Below are positions 5,466-13,091 of a DNA stretch of 31,255 bases, piece by piece; within the stretch, counting starts at the first letter, position 1, and each line of letters opens with the position of its first letter. The stretch lies in IMG/VR virus record IMGVR_UViG_3300044645_001878, positions 1-31,255 of that record; one strand, written 5' to 3'. Below the pieces are notes generated by a model that saw nothing but the letters and a program-made list of their open reading frames with translations, did no database searches and was not told the DNA's origin. The translations under genes were made by a program, and so were the position numbers. Source of the DNA: a virus.

Positions 5466-5960
5466 ATGTTACGGGTATATTTTAGCCCAACCGAACTGCG
5501 AATATGTAGGGGAATCGGCAAGTTGCGGAACGAAATCACATCCGCCCAGGGAACCGAACGGAAACAATCTCAAAACCTGGATGGCTTGCAAATGTCCATT
5601 GATGGCACGATCACCGAATACGCGGTTTCAAAGGCGTTAAACCTGCATTTCGATTTGAACTGCGATTTCCGCAAGTTTGGGGCGGATTTGAAGTTGCATA
5701 CAGGCGCAACCATTGATGTTAAGAGTACGAAGCCAGGCGGCAACCTAAACGCGGTTAAATGGTCAAATGGCAAGGATGCCGATTACTTCGTGCTTACGGA
5801 AATTCACCACAACTTCGTTAACATTGTGGGATACATTCAACGCGATTACTTCCTGGTTGAAGCAAACCTGCGGGATGTTGGCAACGGTGCGTTTTATTCC
5901 GTACCGCAAAGTTACCTGGGAAGCATCGAAGATTTGATGCCCCAGGCGTTTGCGTTTTAG
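5466..5960 (+). CDS. PD-(D/E)XK nuclease-like protein (164 aa)
   Basis: I chose ATG 5466 (MLRVYFSPTELRICRGIGKL) because AAGAAGGAAACAA precedes it. The middle holds a nuclease-like core: helix TITEYAVSKALNL with Glu about 51, then FGADLKLHTGATIDVKST with Asp about 74 and D-V-K about 84-86, followed by ADYFVLTEIHHNFVNIVGYI strands. This E...D...DxK order fits the PD-(D/E)XK superfamily (resolvases, repair and restriction-type nucleases). The catalytic role is inferred from the motifs. It is the last rightward gene; its TAG overlaps the endolysin stop by 4 bp head-on. It lies wholly between the late operon and its terminator, so late transcripts should be antisense to it. Confidence 0.7.
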   Translation: MLRVYFSPTELRICRGIGKLRNEITSAQGTERKQSQNLDGLQMSIDGTITEYAVSKALNLHFDLNCDFRKFGADLKLHTGATIDVKSTKPGGNLNAVKWSNGKDADYFVLTEIHHNFVNIVGYIQRDYFLVEANLRDVGNGAFYSVPQSYLGSIEDLMPQAFAF

Positions 5961-6421
5961 GCTTGAAGCCCTGGAAGATAAACCGTTTTACCTTCCCGTT
6001 TAATTGCGGTTAACGATTGCTTTTTTAGGTTTTTGGGATCATACGAAACATGAACCCAACCGGAATCCGGTATGCCCTGGGTGTAAAACTCCAAGATCAA
6101 TTGCGTATATTCCAGGTTGGCTTCGATCCATTGCGCCAATTCCGCGTTGGGCAATCCTGGGATTTCAATATCCGCCGCCATGCCCATACAATGATCCGAA
6201 GTAATCGAACCACCAACCGCCGCATTGACCACCGGGGCGCGATAACCTGAATTCACCTTCACACCACGCGCAAAGTTATTGCGTACGGGTTGCAGTACCT
6301 TTTCTGCCAGGGTTTTAAGATTTTCAACAATTTCAACCGTTGGCGTATTGTCCAAACCTTTACGCAAAGCGGTTTCGCTTTTTGTTAATTCTTCCAGGGT
6401 GAAGTTATTTGTTAGTTTCAT
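5957..6421 (-). CDS. endolysin, peptidase M15 family (D-Ala-D-Ala peptidase type)
   Basis: The 154-aa protein begins MKLTNNFTLEELTKSETALR. It has the M15 zinc motif SDHCMGMAADIE (residues 75-86: His77 and Asp84 as ligands, the SxHxxGxAxD pattern) and GWVHVSY (His124, third ligand), plus VNSGYRAPVVNAAVGG upstream. Such proteins cut peptide cross-links in peptidoglycan at lysis. There is no signal peptide or SAR helix, so it needs a holin, and a holin-type gene overlaps its start by 17 bases. Last gene of the late operon. Confidence 0.92.
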   Translation of the reverse strand: MKLTNNFTLEELTKSETALRKGLDNTPTVEIVENLKTLAEKVLQPVRNNFARGVKVNSGYRAPVVNAAVGGSITSDHCMGMAADIEIPGLPNAELAQWIEANLEYTQLILEFYTQGIPDSGWVHVSYDPKNLKKQSLTAIKREGKTVYLPGLQA

Positions 6422-6818
6422 CGCGTTTGGCTTTCATATCCATAATCTTTTCCAGGGTACGCCCGCCGAAATAAAAACTCATAATCAACATACCCCATTG
6501 CCCCAACAACTCCACATATTTTTCGTTGGCGTTGTTTCCAAATGCCGACATCATTGCAAACAGGAAATATGCGCCCAGGATAAAAATCAAAGTCATTGGG
6601 CGGATGTTTTTGGAAAGCCAGGAATCCGATGCCATATCAGCCGCTTGGCGTTTGCTTAATTCCTGGGCTTCAATGTTATCGGCGTTCAACTCTGCCAATC
6701 GCCCTTCTTGTTGCATCTTCAACAATTCTTGTTGGGCTTTCGCCTTGGCTTCGGGATCAGGAATAAATTTATCCAAAACCTTCATTCCAACATCAAACAA
6801 TGCCGTAATTGGAAACAT
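6405..6818 (-). CDS. holin, 3TM/GTA-type family
   Basis: The 137-aa protein has an amphipathic N-terminal region (MFPITALFDVGMKVLDKFIP), a charged helix of Gln/Glu/Lys, then hydrophobic segments RPMTLIFILGAYFLFAMMSA and LGQWGMLIMSFYFGGRTLEK. The layout DPEAKAKAQQEL...SWLSKNIRPMTL matches the 'holin of 3TMs' family known from gene transfer agents and many phages. It would form the inner-membrane hole that releases the M15 endolysin. ATG 6818 is preceded by CGGGGGTTAA. It sits directly upstream of the endolysin with a 17-base overlap. Confidence 0.85.
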   Translation of the reverse strand: MFPITALFDVGMKVLDKFIPDPEAKAKAQQELLKMQQEGRLAELNADNIEAQELSKRQAADMASDSWLSKNIRPMTLIFILGAYFLFAMMSAFGNNANEKYVELLGQWGMLIMSFYFGGRTLEKIMDMKAKRDETNK

Positions 6819-6820
6819 GA

Positions 6821-7189
6821 TTAACCCCCGCGTTTAGATGCCATTTCGGTATCGCCTTTGGTAACCAATACGCGATCCTTATCAACAACGATATTCATCG
6901 GATCACGATCCGCCATGCGATCTAGGCGGGCGATCAATTCCTTCATAATTTCGAATTCGGGCTTTTCTTGTTTTGGCGATGCGCCTGCAACACCGTTCAA
7001 CATGGAAATAAGGGCAGTTAACGATGCGCCCAACAATCCCATTACTGCCGCCATCTTGCCTTCTTCAAGTACGATGGATGCGCCAACACCCATTGCAACA
7101 ATGATGGTTATATAAACCAATCCATGCTTGCCAATTGCTTTGCCTGCAACTTCCTTTGCGCTTTCAATGTACGGTTGTTTTTCTTCCAT
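6821..7189 (-). CDS. membrane protein of the lysis cassette (possible second holin or antiholin)
   Basis: The 122-aa protein begins MEEKQPYIESAKEVAGKAIG, then carries two hydrophobic segments, HGLVYITIIVAMGVGASIVL and KMAAVMGLLGASLTALISML, and a charged C-terminal tail with LIARLDRMADRD. The RBS AGGGGGAAGC precedes ATG 7189. Two membrane segments beside a holin and an endolysin suggest a holin partner or inhibitor. No specific family is recognised. Confidence 0.65.
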   Translation of the reverse strand: MEEKQPYIESAKEVAGKAIGKHGLVYITIIVAMGVGASIVLEEGKMAAVMGLLGASLTALISMLNGVAGASPKQEKPEFEIMKELIARLDRMADRDPMNIVVDKDRVLVTKGDTEMASKRGG

Positions 7190-7197
7190 GCTTCCCC

Positions 7198-7500
7198 CTA
7201 TTTACTAAACCCCAATTTGGCGGAAACACCAACAACCACCAAACCACAAATAATTACCAATAGCGACCAAATGCCTTTCTTGGCAACTTCCAATTTCAAT
7301 TCGTTCCAAAACTGTTCCTGGGCGGTTGCCGCTTTAATCATGGCTTCGTGATATTGCCGATGCCCATCGTGATCCACCGATCCATCCGGGTTACGGGCAA
7401 ACGCGCCATTGATTTTTTGCAATTCGTGCATGATTTCATCGAACCGTTTATCCAGGTGCGCGTTATCTTGTTTTGAAAAATGAACCTCATCCCCCGACAT
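7198..7500 (-). CDS. C-terminally anchored membrane protein of the lysis cassette (100 aa)
   Basis: MSGDEVHFSKQDNAHLDKRF starts a long charged helix containing a His-rich stretch (DHDGHRQYHEAMIK). One membrane segment near the C-terminus, GIWSLLVIICGLVVVGVSAK, ends the protein. The RBS AAGGGGAAAA precedes the ATG. It is the first of three adjacent membrane proteins before the endolysin. The topology (long soluble N-terminus, C-terminal anchor) does not match classical i-spanins, whose anchor is N-terminal. A regulatory role in lysis is possible, but no family is recognised. Confidence 0.6.
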   Translation of the reverse strand: MSGDEVHFSKQDNAHLDKRFDEIMHELQKINGAFARNPDGSVDHDGHRQYHEAMIKAATAQEQFWNELKLEVAKKGIWSLLVIICGLVVVGVSAKLGFSK

Positions 7501-7514
7501 TTCTTATTTTCCCC

Positions 7515-9929
7515 TTAGACCGGATAATTTATATCAACAACATCGCCCGCCGTACACGCCACCGCGAACACCACAGAAGTACCGCCCGAAACCGTTACAT
7601 CCGAACCATTCCGTTGTTTTGCGCCGTTCTTAAATACGGAAATTTTGCCCGCCGTATAAGTTGCGCTTGTAGTGAAATTGGTTTGTCCGCCGGTTGCGGT
7701 AAATACATCAAATACATTTTGCCCGGCAATCGCGGTTGCAGGATATTCAATATCCACCACATCGCCGGAAGTGCAAGCAACCGCAAAAACAACCTGGGTT
7801 CCCGAAGTAACCGTTACATCCGATCCATTGCGTTGTTTTGCACCGTTTTTGTAAACGGAAATTTTGCCGCTTGTATAAGATTGCGAAGTTGTAAAGGTGG
7901 TTTGCGATGCCGTTGCGGTGAAAGTATCGAAATAATACGAACCCGCAATACTTGCCAAAGAAACAGTAACCGCGCCCGTTGAACTTGAAACGGCAATGCC
8001 GGTTCCTGCGGAAATTGAAGTTACACCACCACCGGTTCCGTTTGATGCGGCGGTGATTCGACCCTGGGCATCAACCGTAATATTGGCATTGGTGTACGAA
8101 CCTGCCGTTACTGCGGTGTTTGCCAGGGAAATCGTGCCGGTGCTTGTAATTGTTCCGCCGGTAAGACCTGTACCGGTTGCAACCGAAGTAACGGTTCCGT
8201 TGCCCGTACCCGCACCGATTGCAGTACGGAAATCAGCCGCCGACAATGCCGAAACGGTGTTATCCGCATTAAACCTTGGGAAAGTGATTGCGCCTGGATT
8301 GGTGATCGTAAACAGGTTCGATCCCAAGGTGCTTGCCCCAAGGGATGTTCTTGCCTGGGCAGGCGTTTCAAGTATCCAGGTTGTTCCGTTGCCAACAATA
8401 AAATTATCTGCGGTGGGCGTTAGTGCCGCAATTGCCGCCAAATCCGCATCGTATGCTTGAACATTGGTTCCGATTGCAAGCCCAAGATTTGTTCTTGCGG
8501 TTGCCGCATCGGTTGCCCCCGTACCGCCGTTTGCAACCACCAAAGTACCGCCAAGGGTAAATGTTCCGCTTGAAGTTATTGGGCTTCCGCTTGCAGTTAG
8601 TCCGGTTGTTCCACCGGATAACGCCACCGAAGTAACCGTTCCCGCGCCCGCCGCCGACCAGGTAAATGCCGAACCATTCCATGCCAGGGTGGTATTGGAA
8701 ACCGTTGGTGCGGTAATAAACGAAGTTGCGCCCGCGCCGGTTTGGTAAGGAATACGGTTTGCCGCGCCACCTGCCAAGTTGGTTGAAGTGGTTGCGGTTG
8801 CCGCGTTGCCCGAAGTGTTTACATTGATTGTTGCAGGCAAGGAAAGCGTTACGCCGCCGGTTGATGCCGATGCGGTGATTTGGCTTGCCGTACCTGTAAT
8901 TGAAGTTACGCCGGTGTTTGTAATCGTAACCGCGCCGGTTGCACCGGATACGGAAATGCCCGTTCCTGCAACTGCACTTGTTACGCCCGAATTGGTAATT
9001 GTGATTGATCCCGCGCCTTCGGTAATCGTGATACCGGTTCCATCCGTAAGGTTGGCGTTTTTCCAAACCCCAACGCTTGCATCATAAATAAGCGTGTTGC
9101 CGCTTGCCGGGCTTGTGATTTGAACATCGTGCAATTCATCTAATTCGTAACCGTTATCAATCTTTATATAGATTGAACCAACGGTTGCGTTTACCCTTTC
9201 AATCCAACCCAATACAACAAGTTGATCGGGTGCTTGCGGTTTTGTGATGGTAAACGCGCCTGCGGTAGTTGGCGATAAATATACGGTTGCACCCGCAGTT
9301 AATCCCGTTGTATTTAATTTATACAATGCACCGGAAACAATAATGAAACCTTCCGCGCCGCTTGCAATGGTTTCAGCAACCAATCCAATCGTGCCAAACG
9401 AAGTGGCTTCAACATTCGCCCTTGCCAATTTAACGGCAACGCGATTGCCTTGTGCGCCGGAAATATAAACAACCTGCCCAATGGTTAGCGTTGTTCCGCT
9501 ATCGTTGTAAACCCTTGCGTATTCCTGGGTTCCAACCTGCAAAGTTGTATTGCCACCTTTCAGAATAACCGAAGGTACGCCATCACCATCATCCCAAGAC
9601 ATAGTGCCAACCGAAGTTGGCAGGGTTGCGGGGGTAGTGTCAAATCCGATTGAATTTACATTGGTGAAGTTGCCGTTGTCATCCAGGGCAACGGTTGAAT
9701 TTTGAATTAGTTTGCCGGTTGTTCCATCGAAACGAACCAGGGCGTTATCGGTTGCGCTTGCCGCGCCAACCACATCGCCAACCTGAACAACGGATGCGGT
9801 TCCATCGTTCTTTTCGAAATACATCTTGCCATCGTATGTATTGATAGCAATTTCGCCCAATTCCAAATCACCCGTTGTTGGCACTTTGCCCGCAACGGAT
9901 GATCTTTTTACCTTAATTGTATTTGCCAT
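7515..9929 (-). CDS. tail fibre / receptor-binding protein (804 aa)
   Basis: The N-terminus MANTIKVKRSSVAGKVPTTG...GELEIAIN-type text with DGKMYFEKNDG is a virion-attachment module common to tail fibres. The middle is low-complexity Gly/Thr/Ala beta structure with repeated VTSV, GTGI, SGAVTI and GGTGATDAATARTNLGLA motifs, as in trimeric fibres. The C-terminus holds two tandem modules of about 73 aa (FTATASQTTFTT..., KNGAKQRNGSDVTV...VVFAVAC), a beta domain likely to face the receptor. The RBS AAAGGGTAGCC precedes ATG 9929. It adsorbs phage to the host surface. A second fibre with a related N-terminus lies just upstream. Confidence 0.85.
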   Translation of the reverse strand: MANTIKVKRSSVAGKVPTTGDLELGEIAINTYDGKMYFEKNDGTASVVQVGDVVGAASATDNALVRFDGTTGKLIQNSTVALDDNGNFTNVNSIGFDTTPATLPTSVGTMSWDDGDGVPSVILKGGNTTLQVGTQEYARVYNDSGTTLTIGQVVYISGAQGNRVAVKLARANVEATSFGTIGLVAETIASGAEGFIIVSGALYKLNTTGLTAGATVYLSPTTAGAFTITKPQAPDQLVVLGWIERVNATVGSIYIKIDNGYELDELHDVQITSPASGNTLIYDASVGVWKNANLTDGTGITITEGAGSITITNSGVTSAVAGTGISVSGATGAVTITNTGVTSITGTASQITASASTGGVTLSLPATINVNTSGNAATATTSTNLAGGAANRIPYQTGAGATSFITAPTVSNTTLAWNGSAFTWSAAGAGTVTSVALSGGTTGLTASGSPITSSGTFTLGGTLVVANGGTGATDAATARTNLGLAIGTNVQAYDADLAAIAALTPTADNFIVGNGTTWILETPAQARTSLGASTLGSNLFTITNPGAITFPRFNADNTVSALSAADFRTAIGAGTGNGTVTSVATGTGLTGGTITSTGTISLANTAVTAGSYTNANITVDAQGRITAASNGTGGGVTSISAGTGIAVSSSTGAVTVSLASIAGSYYFDTFTATASQTTFTTSQSYTSGKISVYKNGAKQRNGSDVTVTSGTQVVFAVACTSGDVVDIEYPATAIAGQNVFDVFTATGGQTNFTTSATYTAGKISVFKNGAKQRNGSDVTVSGGTSVVFAVACTAGDVVDINYPV
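7518..7936 (-). repeat. tandem duplicated receptor-domain module in the fibre (period 219 bp)
   Basis: ACCGTTACATCCGA at 7591 recurs at 7810, an offset of 219 bp (73 codons). The flanking text encodes KNGAKQRNGSDVTV twice with only a few changes. It is a two-copy in-frame tandem duplication, recent enough to be visible at the DNA level, and prone to copy-number change by recombination. Confidence 0.85.
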
Positions 9930-9944
9930 TTGGCTACCCTTTCA

Positions 9945-9958
9945 CGCCTATATAGGCG
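9945..9958. other. 14-bp perfect palindrome between fibre genes
   Basis: CGCCTATATAGGCG is fully self-complementary and lies in the 42-bp gap between the two fibre genes, just before the RBS of the 804-aa gene. There is no T-run, so it is more likely an RNA hairpin or a protein site than a terminator. Confidence 0.6.
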
Positions 9959-9971
9959 GGTGTTTGATTAT

Positions 9972-11174
9972 TTAGAATGTACCGCCATCAATCGTAATAC
10001 CATCAAAGGTTGTTAGATTGGTGATCGAACCGCCGGTGATTGCCACATTGTTCGCATCTTGCGTTGACATTGTGCCAAGTCCTGAAACCTGGGTGTTTGC
10101 AATCGCAATCGGCGTTGCGGCAAGGGCGGTAAGTTGACCTTGCGCGTTTACCGTTGCGGTAAGCGTATTCGATGCGGAACCGTATGAACCGGCAGTTACG
10201 GCGGTGTTGGTGATACTAAAAGTATTGCCGGTAAGGGTAAGACCTGTACCCGCAACATAAGTACCCGCACCGCTAAATTGCGACCAGGTGATCGGCGTTG
10301 TTCCAAGTGTTCCACCGGCATTTACCGTACATACCCAACCCGTATCGGCGTATGTTGAACCTTCTTCCACAAAGGTATAAGCGGAAACCAATTCCGCCCA
10401 GGTATCAGCATCCGAAGAACGCGCCCATGCGCCGGAAGCCGCAACATAAATACCGTTGTTTTGGCTTGCAGTTTGATTTTTAACCAATACGCGATCACCG
10501 GCAACGATGGAAACGCCATCAATTGTTTGTGCGCCGGAAAGTGTAATGTTGGCAGTAGTTGCCGCCTTAACGGATGCCTTAACATCAAGACCCTGGGCAA
10601 CTGAATCCACATAGTATTTGGTTGCCGCATCTTGATCGCTAACAGGATCAGCCAGGTTGGTGATCTTGTAACCGTTCATACTGAAATCGGCAGTTGTTGC
10701 GCCTAAATCAGCCAACACCGCCGCCGCCGCCGCAGTAACAAGACCTTTGGCGTTTACAGTTACTTTGGTGAAAGTACCAACATTACTGTTAACAGTTGCA
10801 AGGGTAAGTGCCGCGCTTACATTGGCGGAACCGTCAACACTTGCAAGCGTTGCAGTTGCATCACCGGTAAGGGATAGATCACGCGCCGTTGCCCAGGTGG
10901 TTGCAGTACCCGCATTACCGGAAATACTGCCCTGGATAGTGCTAGAAAATGTTTTTGTGCCACCAATGGTTTGCGAAGTTGATAGATCAACGAACGCGCC
11001 ATTACCGGCAATTGCAATTACAGAAGTTGCCGAACCGCCTGCGCCGCCCGTACCCGTACCGTAATAAAGAATATTACTTGCTTCGTTAAAAGCCAATTCC
11101 GCGTTTGCAAGCGTACTTGGCGCACCTGCGCCACCGGAAGCGGCGCGGCGTTTAATGCGAATGGTATTTGACAT
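9972..11174 (-). CDS. tail fibre protein (400 aa)
   Basis: It begins MSNTIRIKRRAASGGAGAPS then LANAELAFNEASNILYYGTG, the same attachment-module pattern as the 804-aa fibre (M-N-T-I-[KR]-[VI]-K-R). The centre contains ATTADFSMNGYKITNLADPV and YYVDSVAQGLDVKASVKAAT, text typical of phage fibre shaft domains, followed by WARSSDADTWAELVSAYTFV and GWVCTVNAGGTLGTTPITWS. It ends FDGITIDGGTF. RBS AAAAGGAATTAAACC. A structural side-fibre role is inferred; it may assemble with, or alternate with, the longer fibre. Confidence 0.82.
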   Translation of the reverse strand: MSNTIRIKRRAASGGAGAPSTLANAELAFNEASNILYYGTGTGGAGGSATSVIAIAGNGAFVDLSTSQTIGGTKTFSSTIQGSISGNAGTATTWATARDLSLTGDATATLASVDGSANVSAALTLATVNSNVGTFTKVTVNAKGLVTAAAAAVLADLGATTADFSMNGYKITNLADPVSDQDAATKYYVDSVAQGLDVKASVKAATTANITLSGAQTIDGVSIVAGDRVLVKNQTASQNNGIYVAASGAWARSSDADTWAELVSAYTFVEEGSTYADTGWVCTVNAGGTLGTTPITWSQFSGAGTYVAGTGLTLTGNTFSITNTAVTAGSYGSASNTLTATVNAQGQLTALAATPIAIANTQVSGLGTMSTQDANNVAITGGSITNLTTFDGITIDGGTF

Positions 11175-11188
11175 GGTTTAATTCCTTT

Positions 11189-11482
11189 TCAAAAGTTGCC
11201 GCCATCGGCGATTTCGGTTTGCGGCGTATTAACCCATTCGTTCACGCCGAACATTAAAACATCGTATTGTTGCGCCCCGGTAATGCTTACCGGATAACCG
11301 CCTATCTTATCGCCGCCATCCGCACCTTTAACCCCGCGATTGATTTGAATCACTTGTTTAGGTGTTGGCGTTACCTGCACATTAACTTCGTTACCACCTT
11401 GAATATTGGCAACGATGTTATTTGCATTTTGTACGGTTACATTCGTGCTTGAAGGTACGGCGGTAACATTAAGTTTTGCCAT
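11189..11482 (-). CDS. small tail/fibre-associated protein (97 aa)
   Basis: MAKLNVTAVPSSTNVTVQNA opens a beta-rich, Asn/Val-rich protein with a short collagen-like turn GVKGADGGDK. It ends with MFGVNEWVNTPQTEIADGGNF, a C-terminal pattern (…DGG-N/T-F) shared with the 400-aa fibre end. The RBS AAGGGGCGCATT precedes the ATG. A part in fibre or baseplate assembly is inferred from position between fibre genes and the shared ending; no family name is certain. Confidence 0.65.
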   Translation of the reverse strand: MAKLNVTAVPSSTNVTVQNANNIVANIQGGNEVNVQVTPTPKQVIQINRGVKGADGGDKIGGYPVSITGAQQYDVLMFGVNEWVNTPQTEIADGGNF

Positions 11483-11492
11483 AATGCGCCCC

Positions 11493-11981
11493 TTATACCT
11501 TCACAATTCCATCCGAACGAACCAGGAAAAGCAAAAAGATAATGTTATCTTCGGCGGGTTGGGAACCTGCTACCGGGAAACTAATTTTGATCCGCCCGCT
11601 AAATCCTGCGCCATTGTTCGAATTGATTGCCATTTCGTCATCGGTGCTTAAAAGCCCCCAGGATGAATCGTTAATTACCAGGGTAAATTCCCCGGCGGCA
11701 TCATCGCGATTGGTGATTGTTAGCGGAATTGCGGAAGGCGTAGGCGTGTAATTGCTAATGTCAAAGGTAAGCCCGTAACGGGTATCTTGAACATTGGAAA
11801 GTTGCCTGCGAACGATTTGTGCATCAATGGTTGCGCCGGTTAGATCAACGGGCGTTGTTCCATCTTCACTTGTTAATTGCAGGTTCCAATAGGTTTGTTG
11901 GTTGTAAACCAATTCGCCTGCAATGATCGGATTATCAAATCCGCTTACTTGCGTAAGTGTATTTTTTGCAAAAACTGCCAT
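11493..11981 (-). CDS. baseplate/tail-associated protein, BppU-N-like fold suspected (162 aa)
   Basis: After MAVFAKNTLTQVSGFDNPII comes LVYNQQTYWNLQLTSEDGTT, PVDLTGATIDAQIVRRQLSN and later GEFTLVINDSSWGLLSTDDE. The 'DLTGATIxAQI' strand pattern resembles the N-terminal domain of BppU-type baseplate upper proteins, which tie receptor-binding proteins to the tail. The RBS GGGGCTAAC precedes the ATG. Assignment is from pattern and position only. Confidence 0.55.
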   Translation of the reverse strand: MAVFAKNTLTQVSGFDNPIIAGELVYNQQTYWNLQLTSEDGTTPVDLTGATIDAQIVRRQLSNVQDTRYGLTFDISNYTPTPSAIPLTITNRDDAAGEFTLVINDSSWGLLSTDDEMAINSNNGAGFSGRIKISFPVAGSQPAEDNIIFLLFLVRSDGIVKV

Positions 11982-12004
11982 GTTAGCCCCATTTTCCGGT
12001 TATA

Positions 12005-12026
12005 GGTTTCGCGCACTCGCAAAACC
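12005..12026 (-). other. 9-bp hairpin upstream of the 162-aa gene
   Basis: The sequence GGTTTCGCG-CACT-CGCAAAACC folds into a 9-bp stem including one wobble pair. TATAAC follows on the leftward strand, but no convincing -35 is present. It may be a leader structure. Confidence 0.45.
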
Positions 12027-12061
12027 CGCCATCATGTCTTGTTTTATCTTTTCAAAAGTAT

Positions 12062-12079
12062 AACGCCCCGAAGGGCGTT
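12062..12079 (-). terminator. hairpin terminator-like element, UUCG loop
   Basis: Read leftward: AACGCCC-TTCG-GGGCGTT, then ATACTTTT. The 7-bp stem with the very stable TTCG loop lies three bases after the stop at 12083. The T-run is interrupted, so termination is probably partial and would lower expression of the fibre genes and lysis cassette. Confidence 0.55.
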
Positions 12080-12082
12080 TTA

Positions 12083-12445
12083 CTACCCCCAAACCGCTTC
12101 GGGTGTTGGCGGAAATACAGGATCAGCAACGGGATTAACTGCCAGGGCGCGAATTTGCGAACGCCATGCAATAAATTCCGCTTGATTGGTTAGATATGGC
12201 GAATTTGCAGGATCAGCAACATCGGGAATCGTTGTCCAATCAGTTTCGTATAAAAGTGCGCTTGCTTGTTCTTTGCATTTTATTTTTGCGCTTGCTTCTT
12301 GCGTTGGAATCCAAAGTGCATCCAATTCCGCTTGCGTTGGTTTTGGGCGTGAATCAAGCCAATCAATACCTTCATAAGAATCGCCATTTGTTACCCAGGC
12401 ATAAGAAGCGTAATTTGAACGAAGAATTTTATCGTAATCAATCAT
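12083..12445 (-). CDS. tail fibre assembly-like protein (120 aa)
   Basis: I chose ATG 12445 (MIDYDKILRSNYASYAWVTN) because it follows the previous stop (TAAAATG) with GGGG upstream; a TTG further upstream would overlap. Conserved features are GDSYEGIDWLDSRPKPTQAELDALW and an alternating pattern TEWTTIPD-like (YETDWTTIPDVADPANSPYL), AEFIAWRSQIRALAVNP. This matches the C-terminal text of many phage fibre assembly or tail proteins ('W..IR..A..Y'). A chaperone or fibre-tip role is inferred. Confidence 0.7.
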   Translation of the reverse strand: MIDYDKILRSNYASYAWVTNGDSYEGIDWLDSRPKPTQAELDALWIPTQEASAKIKCKEQASALLYETDWTTIPDVADPANSPYLTNQAEFIAWRSQIRALAVNPVADPVFPPTPEAVWG

Positions 12446-12446
12446 T

Positions 12447-13091
12447 TTATGCCCCAATTTCAATTGCAATTAAACTTGAAGTTGTACGGAAACTTCCGGT
12501 GGAATCGCCATCATCCCATTCGCGGTTTATATAAACCGTACCATCCGGGCTTGGAACTCGGAATATTTGAATATTGTAATTTGTGGAAGAAGTTGTGGAT
12601 GGGCTATCAATATACATAATTGTATTTGAACTAATTTCATATCTTGATCGTGTACCGCCGCCAACAGTTGCCCTTGTTCGGCTTCCCGATCCATCCCCTT
12701 GCAAAACTAAAGTTGAACCTCTATAAATTCCCAATCCTGAATCTTGTGAAATAATTTCACTTCCGCCAACTTGAACCTGCCCAAGAATTAAAATTCTGCT
12801 ACCTGTACCGCTTGGCGTAATGTTCAAAGATAAACCGGTAATTGCAGTCCAACCACCAACATTTATGCCTTGCGTATCTGTTTTTGTTACCTGTACCGCC
12901 TGCAATACTTTACCCACATTGCCAATTGATGCCCAAGTGCGATCACCGCGCAAATAAGTTGTTGAAGATGCGGTTCCGCTTGATGCCAGGTTTGCGTTTG
13001 CAACCAATCCATTAAGCCCATCGGTTGCATCAAGTTGCCCCGAAGTGTTTAGGTTGTTGGCTAGTTGTGCCAGGTTAAATGCTTGCGTCAT
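12447..13091 (-). CDS. tail fibre / tip-associated protein (214 aa)
   Basis: MTQAFNLAQLANNLNTSGQL leads into TYLRGDRTWASIGNVGKVLQ, a common fibre shaft-to-head junction. The C-terminal jelly-roll-like domain has SLNITPSGTGSRILILGQVQ, GIYRGSTLVLQGD, and the ending SLIAIEIGA, as seen in many aquatic phage fibres. Its ATG shares bases with the stop of J (TAATG), so it is translationally coupled to the tip protein and probably attaches to it. Receptor contact is inferred. Confidence 0.75.
   Translation of the reverse strand: MTQAFNLAQLANNLNTSGQLDATDGLNGLVANANLASSGTASSTTYLRGDRTWASIGNVGKVLQAVQVTKTDTQGINVGGWTAITGLSLNITPSGTGSRILILGQVQVGGSEIISQDSGLGIYRGSTLVLQGDGSGSRTRATVGGGTRSRYEISSNTIMYIDSPSTTSSTNYNIQIFRVPSPDGTVYINREWDDGDSTGSFRTTSSLIAIEIGA

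Noticed and set aside
8404-9066. Long leftward frame rich in Asn, Arg and Gly
   Set aside because: It is an out-of-frame shadow of the Gly/Thr-rich 804-aa fibre; low-complexity DNA keeps alternate frames open and no RBS supports it.
7996-9087. Rightward Val/Pro/Ala-rich frames opposite the fibre
   Set aside because: Antisense of repetitive fibre DNA with biased composition; no ribosome sites or promoters.
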